From JBEVOS01 sp964563395 (GTDB lineage: Bacteria > Pseudomonadota > Alphaproteobacteria > Caulobacterales > Aquidulcibacteraceae), in the NCBI GenBank assembly GCA_964563395.1, contig CAZLWK010000005.1:1-64000 (forward strand): 64,000 nucleotides of DNA. The letters run 5' to 3'. Made by a program: the position numbers and the translations under genes. The notes beneath the pieces were generated by a model. The model saw only the letters and a program-made list of their open reading frames with translations. It was not told where the DNA came from and searched no databases. Positions 37,308 through 45,075 of this stretch are shown piece after piece. Position 1 is the stretch's first letter. Each line of letters begins with the position of its first letter.

Positions 37308-38604
37308 CGGCGTCGGGCAAATCCTTCTCGCCGCGGGACACCGCAGCCGCGACCACGAGATCGCCCGTGACGTTGAGTGTCGTCCGGCACATGTCGAGAA
37401 AGCGGTCTACGCCGAGGATGAGGCCGATGCCTTCCATCGGCACGCCGACCATGGCGAGGATCATCGCGACGACCGGCAGCGAGCCCGCTGGCACACCCGC
37501 CGTGCCGATGCCGCCCAGGATGCACACCAGCATCACCACGCCCTGTTGCGCGAGCGTGAGCTCCACACCGAAGAATTGCGCCAAGAAGAGCACGGTGACG
37601 CCCTCGAACAGCGCCGTGCCGTTCTGATTGGCCGTCGCGCCGACTGTCAGCACGAAACGCGCGATCCGGCGGGGCAGCTTCATCTCTGTTTCGGCGACGC
37701 GGAGGGACACCGGCAGCGTGGCGTTCGACGACGCGGTGGTGAACGCCACGAGGATCGGCTCGCGCGCCTGCGCGAAAAAGGCGATGGGTGATCGACCCGC
37801 GAGCAGCCAAACCAGGATCGGGTAGATCACGAACATATGGATCGCCATCGCGGCGATGGCGACGCCGGCATAAGCCGCAAGCCGCGCGAGCAGATCCCAG
37901 CCGAACAGCGCGGCGAGATTGAACATGAGGCAGGCCACCGCGATCGGCGCGAGACGAATGACGATGCTGATCAGCTTCATCATCACTTCAAGCAGGCCGG
38001 CGATGGCGACCTGCAATTGATCGGTGGCCGCGCTGCGCACCATGACAAGCCCAACGCCGAACAAGAGTGCGAACACCATGAAGGGCAAGATCTGATTATT
38101 CGCCGCCGCGGCGATCGCGTTCTGCGGAATGAGATCGAGAAAGAATTGACCGGCCTGCACGCCGCTCGGCGCACCGGAAACAATCGCTTGCGCGCCTTCA
38201 GCGCCCTCGGCCAGGAGACGCTGCGCAAGCGCCGCATCGACGCCGTCGCCGGGTCGAAAGACGTTGACCATCACAAGGCCGATCGCCACGGCGATCGCCG
38301 AGACGACGATGGTCAGCAGTAGCGTTTTGACGCCGACGCGGCCGAGCGCGGAGAGATCGCCCATCTCCGCAACGCCCGTCACCAGCGCGGCGAAGAGAAG
38401 CGGCAGAACGAGCATGAACAAAAGCCGCAAAAAGATCTGCCCGATCGGGCCGGTCACATTCTGCGTAATCCATTGCACCGCCGGCGCTTCAGCCGCGCCT
38501 GACAGATTCACGCCAAGGCCCGCCGCGAGCCCGATCGCAAAGCCCGCCAGCATCAACCAATGAAGCGCCGGCCATGTAGCCTTGGATGCCATGAGGTCCC
38601 CCAC
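37285..38604 (-). CDS. Dicarboxylate/amino acid:cation symporter (DAACS)
   Basis: Inner-membrane secondary transporter of the GltP/DctA family, 439 residues (435 from ATG at 38592). Family blocks: ALVTGVAEMGDLSALGRVGVKTLL, FTTASSNATLPVSLR (helical hairpin 1 with the serine-rich tip), FVLTVGATANQNGTALFEGV (cation site) and GGIGTAGVPAGSLPVVAMIL with LGVDRFLDMCRTTLNVTGD. It imports C4-dicarboxylates or acidic amino acids; which of them is not clear. Confidence 0.92.
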   Translation of the reverse strand: MGDLMASKATWPALHWLMLAGFAIGLAAGLGVNLSGAAEAPAVQWITQNVTGPIGQIFLRLLFMLVLPLLFAALVTGVAEMGDLSALGRVGVKTLLLTIVVSAIAVAIGLVMVNVFRPGDGVDAALAQRLLAEGAEGAQAIVSGAPSGVQAGQFFLDLIPQNAIAAAANNQILPFMVFALLFGVGLVMVRSAATDQLQVAIAGLLEVMMKLISIVIRLAPIAVACLMFNLAALFGWDLLARLAAYAGVAIAAMAIHMFVIYPILVWLLAGRSPIAFFAQAREPILVAFTTASSNATLPVSLRVAETEMKLPRRIARFVLTVGATANQNGTALFEGVTVLFLAQFFGVELTLAQQGVVMLVCILGGIGTAGVPAGSLPVVAMILAMVGVPMEGIGLILGVDRFLDMCRTTLNVTGDLVVAAAVSRGEKDLPDAVNPSSAA

Positions 38605-38724
38605 GCGGATGCGGTGAAGCGCGGATAGACGGCTACGCCACGCTTCACAATGGCCCGATCACGCGGCGCTTGCTCTTGACGGGCCCGCCGCAAAGCGCCT
38701 TCAAGGCGCGCGGAGACATCAAGC

Positions 38725-39063
38725 ATGACGCCATTACGCGCCGCCATCGGCATCGCAGGCCTCGCCCTCCTCGGCCTTATTCTCTGGGCGGCAGTGGCGC
38801 GCACCGATTTGCACGGCTCATTTTTCGATCAGTTCGGCGTGATCGTCGCCCTGCCTTGGGGCGTGGTGAGCCTCGCCGATCTCTATATCGGGTTCCTTTT
38901 GTTCGCCGTGCTCGTGTTTCTCACGGAGCGCACATGGTGGATCGCGGCCCTCTGGGCGGCGCCGGTCTTCGTTCTCGGCAATGTCTGGAGCGCGCTCTGG
39001 TTCGCGGTGCGCCTGCCGCATCTGGCGAAGCAATTGTCAAAGCCGGATTGGCCCGCCTCTTAG
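38725..39063 (+). CDS. DUF1475-like small membrane protein
   Basis: 112 residues with three membrane segments (about 8-24, 48-65 and 70-90). The segment DLYIGFLLFAVLVFLTERTWWIAALWAAPVFVLGNVWSALWFAVRL matches the DUF1475 pattern. Function unknown. It is a single gene between two minus-strand genes. Confidence 0.75.
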   Translation: MTPLRAAIGIAGLALLGLILWAAVARTDLHGSFFDQFGVIVALPWGVVSLADLYIGFLLFAVLVFLTERTWWIAALWAAPVFVLGNVWSALWFAVRLPHLAKQLSKPDWPAS

Positions 39064-39068
39064 GCGCA

Positions 39069-40001
39069 TCATCGCGCGGACGTGAAAACCGTCTCGCGCA
39101 GCAGTTCCGCCAGCATCCTGGCTTCCTGCGCACGCGGCGAACCGGTGCGCCAAGCGACGCCGATGGCGCGTCCGACGACGGGTTTCGCGAATGGCCGCAC
39201 CGCAACATTGGCGCCCGCCGCCGCCCCGCCCTCGGCAGCGAGACGTGGCAACAGCGTGACGCCCATCCCACCCGCCACCATCTGCACGAGCGTCGCGAGG
39301 CTGGTCGCGCTCACATCGTCATGGCGCCGGCGCGGCGCCGCGCCGCACACGCGCAAGGCATGATCCCGCAGACAATGCCCGTCCTCCAACAGCAAAAGCT
39401 CTTCGCTGCAAAGGTGCTTGGGGGATAGATCGTTGCGCGCGGCCAATGGGTGGCCGGCGGGCGCGAGCACGTAGAATTCATCGTCCGCCACGATGGCGAT
39501 TTCCACGCCCGGCGCGTCGTACGGGAGCGCGATGACCGCCACGTCGAGCGAGCGCGCGCGCAACGCCTCTACCAGGCGCGCTGTGTGCTCCTCACGAATT
39601 TGAAGGCGTAAGCGCGGATAGCGCTTCTGCAATTGCGGCAGCGCCCTGGGGATCAGAAAAGGCGCTATCGTCGGGATGGCGCCGAGACGCAGCGTCGAGG
39701 CGAAGGGCTGGCCCGCGGACCGCACGGCGCGGACCAATTCGTCCACCTCCGAAAGCGCCCGCGCGGCGCGCTCCGCGGCCTCCTCGCCGGCGGCGGTGAG
39801 CACGGCGCCGGTGCGGCCACGGTCGACGAGTTGTGCGCCGAGGGCGCCCTCAAGCTCCTTTATCCCTGCCGACAGGGTCGGCTGGGTGACGCCGACCGCC
39901 TCCGCCGCCGCGACGAAGCTGCCATGCGCCTGGATCGCCGTCAGGAATTGAAGCTGGCGAAGCGTGGGCAGCGCCGAAGCGGGGAGGCGGTCCTGGTCCA
40001 T
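39069..40001 (-). CDS. oxyR: Peroxide-sensing LysR-type regulator OxyR
   Basis: 310-residue transcription factor. The N-terminal winged helix is LRQLQFLTAIQAHGSFVAAAEAVGVTQPTLSAGIKELEGALG. The regulatory domain contains LLLLEDGHCLRDHALRVCG with C210 and C219 nine residues apart, the same spacing as the redox cysteines C199/C208 of E. coli OxyR, so it should be activated by peroxide. The divergent neighbour encodes an AhpD-type peroxidase, a likely target. An ATAG-N7-CTAT half-site overlaps its own start codon, suggesting autoregulation. Confidence 0.93.
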   Translation of the reverse strand: MDQDRLPASALPTLRQLQFLTAIQAHGSFVAAAEAVGVTQPTLSAGIKELEGALGAQLVDRGRTGAVLTAAGEEAAERAARALSEVDELVRAVRSAGQPFASTLRLGAIPTIAPFLIPRALPQLQKRYPRLRLQIREEHTARLVEALRARSLDVAVIALPYDAPGVEIAIVADDEFYVLAPAGHPLAARNDLSPKHLCSEELLLLEDGHCLRDHALRVCGAAPRRRHDDVSATSLATLVQMVAGGMGVTLLPRLAAEGGAAAGANVAVRPFAKPVVGRAIGVAWRTGSPRAQEARMLAELLRETVFTSAR

Positions 40002-40014
40002 AGGATCGATCTAT
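40000..40014. promoter_or_regulatory. Candidate OxyR-binding half site
   Basis: ATAG-GATCGAT-CTAT fits ATAG-N7-CTAT, half of the extended OxyR operator. It overlaps the oxyR start codon and lies about 100 bases ahead of ahpD. On the oxyR strand a possible promoter, TTGCGA-18-TATAAA, is just upstream. The second half-site is not evident. Confidence 0.5.
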
Positions 40015-40110
40015 CAAACTCAACATTTATATTGACTTTGCCAGAGGGGTCGCAAGGGCGATTGCCGTGCGCGGCGGCCGGCTTAAGCATGCGGGCCGAA
40101 GGAGACGACG

Positions 40111-40635
40111 ATGCGTGTCTCGGAATTGAGCGCCGCCCTGCCCCCTTACGCTAAGGATCTGGCGTCCAACCTGAATGCGCTCGTCGCGGACGGCGCCCTG
40201 AGCGATCAGCAGAAATGGGGATGCTTTCTCGCCGCAGCGCATGCCGTGGGCGCGCCGGCCGTGCTGCGCGCGATCGAGGACGACGCGCGCGGCGTCCTTT
40301 CGACAGAGGCCGTTCAGGCCGCGAAGGCCGCCTCAGCCCTGATGAGCATGAACAACATCTATTTTCATGCGACGCATATCATGACCAATCAGGGTTATGC
40401 GGCGATGCGCGCCGGTCTGCGCATGAGCTTGGCGCTCAATCCTGGCGTCGATCGGTGTGATTTCGAGCTTTGGGAACTCGCGGTTTCCGCCATCAATGGC
40501 TGCGCCGCGTGCCTCGACGCGCACGAGGCGGAGGTGCGCAAGCATGGCCTGGAAGCCACGCACGTCCAGGCGGCGCTGAAGATCGCGGCGGTCGTTCATG
40601 CCGTCAGCGCGGTCGCGCGCGCGGAAGGCCTTTAG
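40111..40635 (+). CDS. ahpD: AhpD-like alkylhydroperoxidase
   Basis: 174-residue helical peroxidase-fold protein. The redox motif is AINGCAACLDAHE with C131, C134 and H138; the first half (LNALVADGALSDQQKWGCFLAAAHAVG) matches full-length AhpD. In other bacteria AhpD reduces the peroxiredoxin AhpC with electrons from a lipoamide enzyme. Here no ahpC is adjacent, so the partner must be elsewhere or it acts alone. It diverges from oxyR. Confidence 0.9.
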   Translation: MRVSELSAALPPYAKDLASNLNALVADGALSDQQKWGCFLAAAHAVGAPAVLRAIEDDARGVLSTEAVQAAKAASALMSMNNIYFHATHIMTNQGYAAMRAGLRMSLALNPGVDRCDFELWELAVSAINGCAACLDAHEAEVRKHGLEATHVQAALKIAAVVHAVSAVARAEGL

Positions 40636-40970
40636 GCCGCGCCGAGGCGATTGCGGATTTCTTCCAGCTCGATCGTGGCCGCCTCCATAACCGCGGGCGT
40701 CGCCACATTGTGCAGCGCCTCCAGTTTGGCGATCCGCTCCTCTGCGGCCGCCAGAGCGGCCTCCGCGACGGCGGCGGTGCGGCGCGCCTTGAGGTAGCCC
40801 GCCCCCACAAGGGCGGCGACGAGCAGCGCCAACAAAGTCGCGGTTAATTCCGCCTGCGCGAACAGCCATATGCCGAGCGCGGCCCCCAGGGCCAGCGGCG
40901 GCCCGGGCGGGCGATCGAACCGTGCTGGGGTCAAGAGACCGGCGACGGGCGGTTTCGTGGGGATCGGCAT
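40632..40970 (-). CDS. Small membrane-anchored coiled-coil protein
   Basis: 112 residues: a proline-rich start, two adjacent hydrophobic segments (ALGAALGIWLFAQA, ATLLALLVAALVGAGYL) and a charged helix (AAVAEAALAAAEERIAKLEALHNVATPAVMEAATIELEEIRNRLG) likely to form a coiled coil. Family unknown. Convergent with ahpD, overlapping by four bases. Confidence 0.65.
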   Translation of the reverse strand: MPIPTKPPVAGLLTPARFDRPPGPPLALGAALGIWLFAQAELTATLLALLVAALVGAGYLKARRTAAVAEAALAAAEERIAKLEALHNVATPAVMEAATIELEEIRNRLGAA

Positions 40971-41116
40971 GAGCGAACCCTGCGCGCATGAGGTTTGAAA
41001 ATCGTTACCCGCCCGGTTTGACGCCCGCTTCCCCCTCCTCTAACGAAAGGGCGCGCTCTTTTCGCGCATTCCTTCACCTGCACACGGCGCCCGAAGCGCC
41101 TGGAGGCCGGGAGGGC

Positions 41117-41149
41117 CCCCGCCCGACGTGATCGTCCGGCGGGGCGTTT
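41117..41149 (+). terminator. Hairpin in the ffh leader (terminator- or attenuator-like)
   Basis: CCCCGCCCGAC pairs with GTCCGGCGGGG with one mismatch and is followed by CGTTTTGCG, 26 bases ahead of the ffh start. It could be an attenuator or the end of an upstream short transcript; no gene on this strand ends here. Confidence 0.4.
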
Positions 41150-41174
41150 TGCGTTGGGGGCCGAGGAGTGATGG

Positions 41175-42638
41175 ATGTTCGATGCCCTGACCGACCGCCT
41201 GAGCGGCGTGTTCGACCGGCTCACCGGGCGCGGCGCGCTCAGCGAGGCCGATGTCGACGCCGCGCTGCGCGAGGTGCGCGTGGCCCTGCTGGAGGCCGAT
41301 GTCGCGCTCCCGGTGGTGAAGGATTTCATCGCTAAGGTTCGCACCGAGGCGGTCGGCGAAGCGGTGGTCCGCTCGGTCAAGCCGGGCCAGATGGTGGTCA
41401 AGATCGTCCATGACGCGCTCGTGGACATGCTTGGCGGCGACGGTCCGCCCGCGCCGCTGCGTATCGACGCCGAACCGCCGAACGTCATCTTGATGGCCGG
41501 CCTTCAGGGCTCGGGCAAAACCACCGCCTCTGCGAAAATCGGCCTGCGCCTGTCCAAGCAGGAGCGGCGCAAGGTTTTGATGGCGTCGCTCGACGTGCGC
41601 CGCCCCGCCGCGATGGAGCAGCTCGCCACGCTTGGCGCATCGATCGGGGTGGACACGCTTCCCATCGTGCCGGGTCAACCGCCGGCGGAGATCACGCGGC
41701 GCGCTTTGCAGGCGGCCCGCCTCGGCGGTCATGACGTGCTCATTCTGGATACGGCCGGGCGCACCACGCTCGACGAGCAGATGATGAGCGAAGCGGCCGA
41801 GATCGCCGCCATCGCCAAGCCGCACGAAATCCTCCTCGTCGCGGACAGCCTCACCGGCCAGGACGCGGTGGAGACGGCCAAGCGGTTCCACGAGCGCCTG
41901 CCCCTCACGGGGCTCGTGCTGACGCGCGCCGATGGCGACGGGCGCGGCGGCGCAGCGCTCTCCATGCGCGCCGTCACTGGCCTGCCGATCAAATTCCTGG
42001 GCACCGGCGAAAAGCCCGACGCGCTCGAATTGTTCGATGCGCGCCGCGTCGCGGGCCGCATTCTCGGCCAGGGCGACATCGTCAGCCTTGTCGAAAAGGC
42101 CGCCGCCGAAGTCGATCGCGACGAAGCCGAGAAAATGGCCAAGAAATTGGCCAAGGGTCAGTTCGACTTGAACGACATGGAAAAGCAGCTTTCGCAAGTG
42201 CTCGCCATAGGCGGCCTCAAAGGCGTGATGGGCATGCTGCCTGGCGTGCAGAAGATTAAAAATCAGATCAGCGAAGCAAGCCTCGAAGATAAGCAGATTC
42301 ACCGTCAGATCGCGGTGATCCGTTCGATGACGAAGGCGGAGCGCGCAAAGCCGGATCTGTTGAATGCGTCGCGCAGACGACGCATCGCCAAGGGCGCCGG
42401 CGTGGATGTGAGCGACGTCAACAAGGTGCTGAAAATGCACCGCACCATGGCGGACATGGCCAAGGCCATGGGCAAGGGCAAAATGCCGATGATGCCGGGC
42501 ATGGGGCCAATGCCGGGCGGGCGGATGCCCAATCTCGACGCGCTCAAGCAATTGGGCGCGGGCAAGCCAGGCGCGGCGCCCCAGGGCCTGCCTGGTCTGC
42601 CGGGCCTGCCCGGCCTTCCTGGAGGCAAGAAGAATTGA
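41175..42638 (+). CDS. ffh: Signal recognition particle protein Ffh
   Basis: GTPase that, with 4.5S RNA, targets nascent membrane proteins to FtsY; 487 residues. N-domain helices (1-90), G-domain with LMAGLQGSGKTTASA (107-121), DVRRPAAMEQLA, LDTAGRT and TRADGDGRGGAALS, then the methionine-rich M-domain (FDLNDMEKQLSQVL, KMPMMPGMGPMPGG). The tail carries four tandem GLP repeats before KKN. First gene of a conserved translation/targeting block; aroQ overlaps its stop. Confidence 0.98.
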   Translation: MFDALTDRLSGVFDRLTGRGALSEADVDAALREVRVALLEADVALPVVKDFIAKVRTEAVGEAVVRSVKPGQMVVKIVHDALVDMLGGDGPPAPLRIDAEPPNVILMAGLQGSGKTTASAKIGLRLSKQERRKVLMASLDVRRPAAMEQLATLGASIGVDTLPIVPGQPPAEITRRALQAARLGGHDVLILDTAGRTTLDEQMMSEAAEIAAIAKPHEILLVADSLTGQDAVETAKRFHERLPLTGLVLTRADGDGRGGAALSMRAVTGLPIKFLGTGEKPDALELFDARRVAGRILGQGDIVSLVEKAAAEVDRDEAEKMAKKLAKGQFDLNDMEKQLSQVLAIGGLKGVMGMLPGVQKIKNQISEASLEDKQIHRQIAVIRSMTKAERAKPDLLNASRRRRIAKGAGVDVSDVNKVLKMHRTMADMAKAMGKGKMPMMPGMGPMPGGRMPNLDALKQLGAGKPGAAPQGLPGLPGLPGLPGGKKN

Positions 42639-42934
42639 TGAACACGCCTTCGCACGCCGACGAGCTCACGCGCTTCCGCCGCTCCATCGACAATCTTGAT
42701 GCGGCGGTCATTCATTTGCTGGCCGAACGCTTCAAGCTCACCAAGGCGGTCGGCGCCTATAAGGCCCAACACGGCCTTCCCCCAGCCGATCCAGCGCGCG
42801 AGCGCCAACAGATCGAGCGCCTGCGCGCGCTCGCAGCCGATGCAGATCTCGATCCCGACTTCGCCGAGAAGCTGCTCAATTTCATCATTCAGGAAGTCAT
42901 CCAACACCACAAAGCCATTGCGGCTCAGTCCTAG
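42638..42934 (+). CDS. Chorismate mutase (AroQ class)
   Basis: Converts chorismate to prephenate for Phe/Tyr synthesis, 98 residues, all helical. Active-site positions: R in FRRSIDNLDAAVIHLLAERFKLTKAVGAYKA, the PADPARERQQIERLRALA stretch and the C-terminal helix IIQEVIQHHKAIA (E and Q). The ATG overlaps the ffh TGA (TGATG), so translation is probably coupled. Placement between ffh and rpsP is common in alphaproteobacteria. Confidence 0.92.
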   Translation: MNTPSHADELTRFRRSIDNLDAAVIHLLAERFKLTKAVGAYKAQHGLPPADPARERQQIERLRALAADADLDPDFAEKLLNFIIQEVIQHHKAIAAQS

Positions 42935-42947
42935 GAGAAAGTGCGAC

Positions 42948-43295
42948 ATGTCGTTGAAAATCCGTCTCGCGCGCGGCGGCGCGAAGAAGAAGCCGTATTA
43001 TTCCATCGTCGTCGCCAATAGCCGCGATCCGCGCGACGGCCGCTTTATCGAAAAGGTCGGCGCCTATAATCCGATCCTCAAGAGCGACGATCCCGCGCGC
43101 GTGACGCTGAAGGTCGAGCGGATTCAGGAATGGCTCAAGAAGGGCGCGCAGCCGACCGACCGCGTCGCCCGGTTCTTGGACAATGCCGGCCTGATGAAGC
43201 GCGACGCGCGCAACAATCCAGAGAAGGCCAAGCCCGGCAAGAAGATGGCCGATCGCGCCGCCGAAAAGGCCGCCGCCGAGGCGCCGGCTGAATAA
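42948..43295 (+). CDS. rpsP: 30S ribosomal protein S16
   Basis: Small-subunit protein bS16, 115 residues. The family start MSLKIRLARGGAKKKPYYSIVVANSRDPRDGRFIEKVGAYNP is unmistakable; AQPTDRVARFLDNAG follows, with an alanine/lysine-rich C-terminal extension beyond the core. TAGGAGA precedes the ATG at 42948. Confidence 0.98.
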   Translation: MSLKIRLARGGAKKKPYYSIVVANSRDPRDGRFIEKVGAYNPILKSDDPARVTLKVERIQEWLKKGAQPTDRVARFLDNAGLMKRDARNNPEKAKPGKKMADRAAEKAAAEAPAE

Positions 43296-43335
43296 GCCGC
43301 GCGCCGCCGCGCCTAGGGGACTTGTCCCTGAAGGG

Positions 43336-43830
43336 TTGGTCCTTGTCGGCAAGATCGAGGGCGCATTCGGCGTGCGCGGCGAAATTCGCGTGCGCGCCTA
43401 TACAAGTCCCGCCGAGAACATCGTGACTTATGGCCCGCTGCGCGACGCGGCGGGCCAAATCGTTCTCACGCCCTCGAGCTTTCGCCGCATCAAGGACGCG
43501 CTCGCGGTCCGCGCGCCGGAGGTGCGCGAGCGAGAAGAGGCCGAGGCGCTACGCGGCGTGGAGCTTCATGCGCCGCGCGCCGCGTTCCCAGAGCCCGACG
43601 AAGACGAATTCTATATCGTCGATCTCATCGGCTGCGCCGCCTTCAGTGTGACGGGCGCGCCCTTAGGCGTGGTCATCGATGCGCCCAATTACGGCGCCGG
43701 CGATATCCTGCTCATCCGCGACGCGGACGGCGCTTTGCTGCATGTTCCGTTCACGCGCCTCTGCATTCCCGAAATCGACCTCGCCGCGCGGCGCATAATG
43801 GTCGATCCGCCTGAGACGATCGAGCCATGA
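43336..43830 (+). CDS. rimM: 16S rRNA processing protein RimM
   Basis: Assists maturation of the 30S head together with S19, 164 residues. The N-terminal RimM domain begins VLVGKIEGAFGVRGEIRVRAYTS; the PRC-barrel half shows DEFYIVDLIGCAAF and GAGDILLIRDADGALLHVPFTRLCIPEID. The start is a TTG at 43336; the frame is open further upstream to the rpsP end without an ATG or GTG, so the exact start is uncertain. The end overlaps trmD by four bases. Confidence 0.93.
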   Translation: MVLVGKIEGAFGVRGEIRVRAYTSPAENIVTYGPLRDAAGQIVLTPSSFRRIKDALAVRAPEVREREEAEALRGVELHAPRAAFPEPDEDEFYIVDLIGCAAFSVTGAPLGVVIDAPNYGAGDILLIRDADGALLHVPFTRLCIPEIDLAARRIMVDPPETIEP

Positions 43831-44516
43831 GCTTCGCCGCCTCCATCATCACGCTGTTTCCCGAGGCGTTTCCAGGAACGCTTGGCCTCTCCCTGATCGG
43901 CAAGGCCATGCGCGGTAATGCTTGGACGCTTGAAACGATCGACCTGCGCGCCTTCGGCGAAGGCCCGCATCGGAATGTGGACGACACGCCCGCCGGCGGC
44001 GGCGCCGGCATGGTGCTGCGCGCCGACGTAGCCGCACGCGCGATTGATTCAACGCCGCGCGCCGGTCGCCCCCTCCTTTACCCCTCCCCGCGGGGCGAGC
44101 CGCTCACGCAGGGCATGGCGGCTGAGTGGGCCGCCGGATCTGGCCTCATCCTTTTTTGTGGGCGTTTCGAGGGGCTCGATGAGCGCGTGATCGAGGCGCG
44201 CGGGATGCGAGAAATCTGCGTGGGCGAGGCCGTGCTGGCGGGCGGCGAGGCGGCGGCTCTGGTGATCCTGGAGGCCGTCATCCGGCTCCTGCCTGGCGTA
44301 CTCGGCAATGCGGACTCCTTGGCCGAGGAAAGCTTTTCTGACGGGCTCCTGGAGCATCCCCAATATACGCGTCCGCGCGACTGGGAGGGCCGAACCATCC
44401 CGGAGGTGCTGATGAGCGGGGACCATGCCAAAGTCGCCGCCTGGCGCAGGGCCGAGCGGGTCCGGCTCACCGCCCAGCGCCGGTCCGACCTCCTAAAGCC
44501 GCGCGGCCAGGGCTGA
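43827..44516 (+). CDS. trmD: tRNA (guanine-37-N1)-methyltransferase
   Basis: Methylates G37 next to the anticodon, preventing frameshifts; 229 residues, dimeric knotted SPOUT enzyme. Motifs: IITLFPEAFPGTLGLSLIGKAM, VDDTPAGGGAGMVLRADV, LLYPSPRGEPLTQG, LFCGRFEGLDERVIEARGMREICVGEAVLAGGEAAALVI and the tail YTRPRDWEGRTIPEVLMSGDHAKVAAWRR. The start ATG lies inside the rimM stop (ATGA). Confidence 0.97.
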   Translation: MSFAASIITLFPEAFPGTLGLSLIGKAMRGNAWTLETIDLRAFGEGPHRNVDDTPAGGGAGMVLRADVAARAIDSTPRAGRPLLYPSPRGEPLTQGMAAEWAAGSGLILFCGRFEGLDERVIEARGMREICVGEAVLAGGEAAALVILEAVIRLLPGVLGNADSLAEESFSDGLLEHPQYTRPRDWEGRTIPEVLMSGDHAKVAAWRRAERVRLTAQRRSDLLKPRGQG

Positions 44517-44635
44517 GCCTCTCGACACCGCCCCTGTCTTCGCTTATAGCGCCCGCTTTCCGCGTTCTCCCTTGGAAGCGCCGGGCCGCCGAACGCGGCC
44601 CACGCACCAGGCATTAGAAGATATGGCGCGTTCCG

Positions 44636-45025
44636 ATGAACCTGCTCGACACCCTCGCCCAAGAAGAAATCGCCCGCGTCGCGGGCAAGAAAATCCCTGA
44701 ATTCGGTCCTGGCGACACGCTGCGCGTGAACGTCAAGATCAAGGAAGGCGAGCGTGAGCGTATTCAGGCCTATGAGGGCGTGTGCATCGCCCGCTCCGGC
44801 GGCGGCGTGAACGCCAATTTCACGGTGCGCAAAATCAGCTTCGGGGAAGGCGTCGAGCGCGTGTTCCCTCTCCATGCGCCAACCGTCGATTCCATCGAAG
44901 TCGTGCGTCGCGGCGCCGTGCGCCGGGCCAAGCTCTATTATCTGCGGGATCGCCGCGGCAAGTCGGCGCGCATCGCCGAGCGCGCCCGCGCTCGCAATAC
45001 GGACGCCGAAGCCAGCGAAGGCTAA
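44636..45025 (+). CDS. rplS: 50S ribosomal protein L19
   Basis: Large-subunit protein bL19, 129 residues, at the interface with the 30S subunit. Family sequence is clear: PGDTLRVNVKIKEGERERIQAYEGVCIARSGGGVNANFTVRKISFGEGVERVFPLHAPTVDSIEVVRRGAVRRAKLYYLRDRRGKSARI. The 119-base gap from trmD could hold its own promoter. Confidence 0.98.
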   Translation: MNLLDTLAQEEIARVAGKKIPEFGPGDTLRVNVKIKEGERERIQAYEGVCIARSGGGVNANFTVRKISFGEGVERVFPLHAPTVDSIEVVRRGAVRRAKLYYLRDRRGKSARIAERARARNTDAEASEG

Positions 45026-45075
45026 GGGCGCCGCCCGTTCTTGACGGGGGGCCGGTGAACGCGCACCTCAGCCCG

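Noticed and set aside
40971..41174. 4.5S RNA gene upstream of ffh
   Set aside because: The conserved SRP RNA core (GGAAGGAAGCAGCC-like) is absent.
41040..42551. Long minus-strand frame opposite ffh
   Set aside because: It is the antisense shadow of a high-GC gene: histidine/arginine-rich, no domain, and fully covered by ffh.
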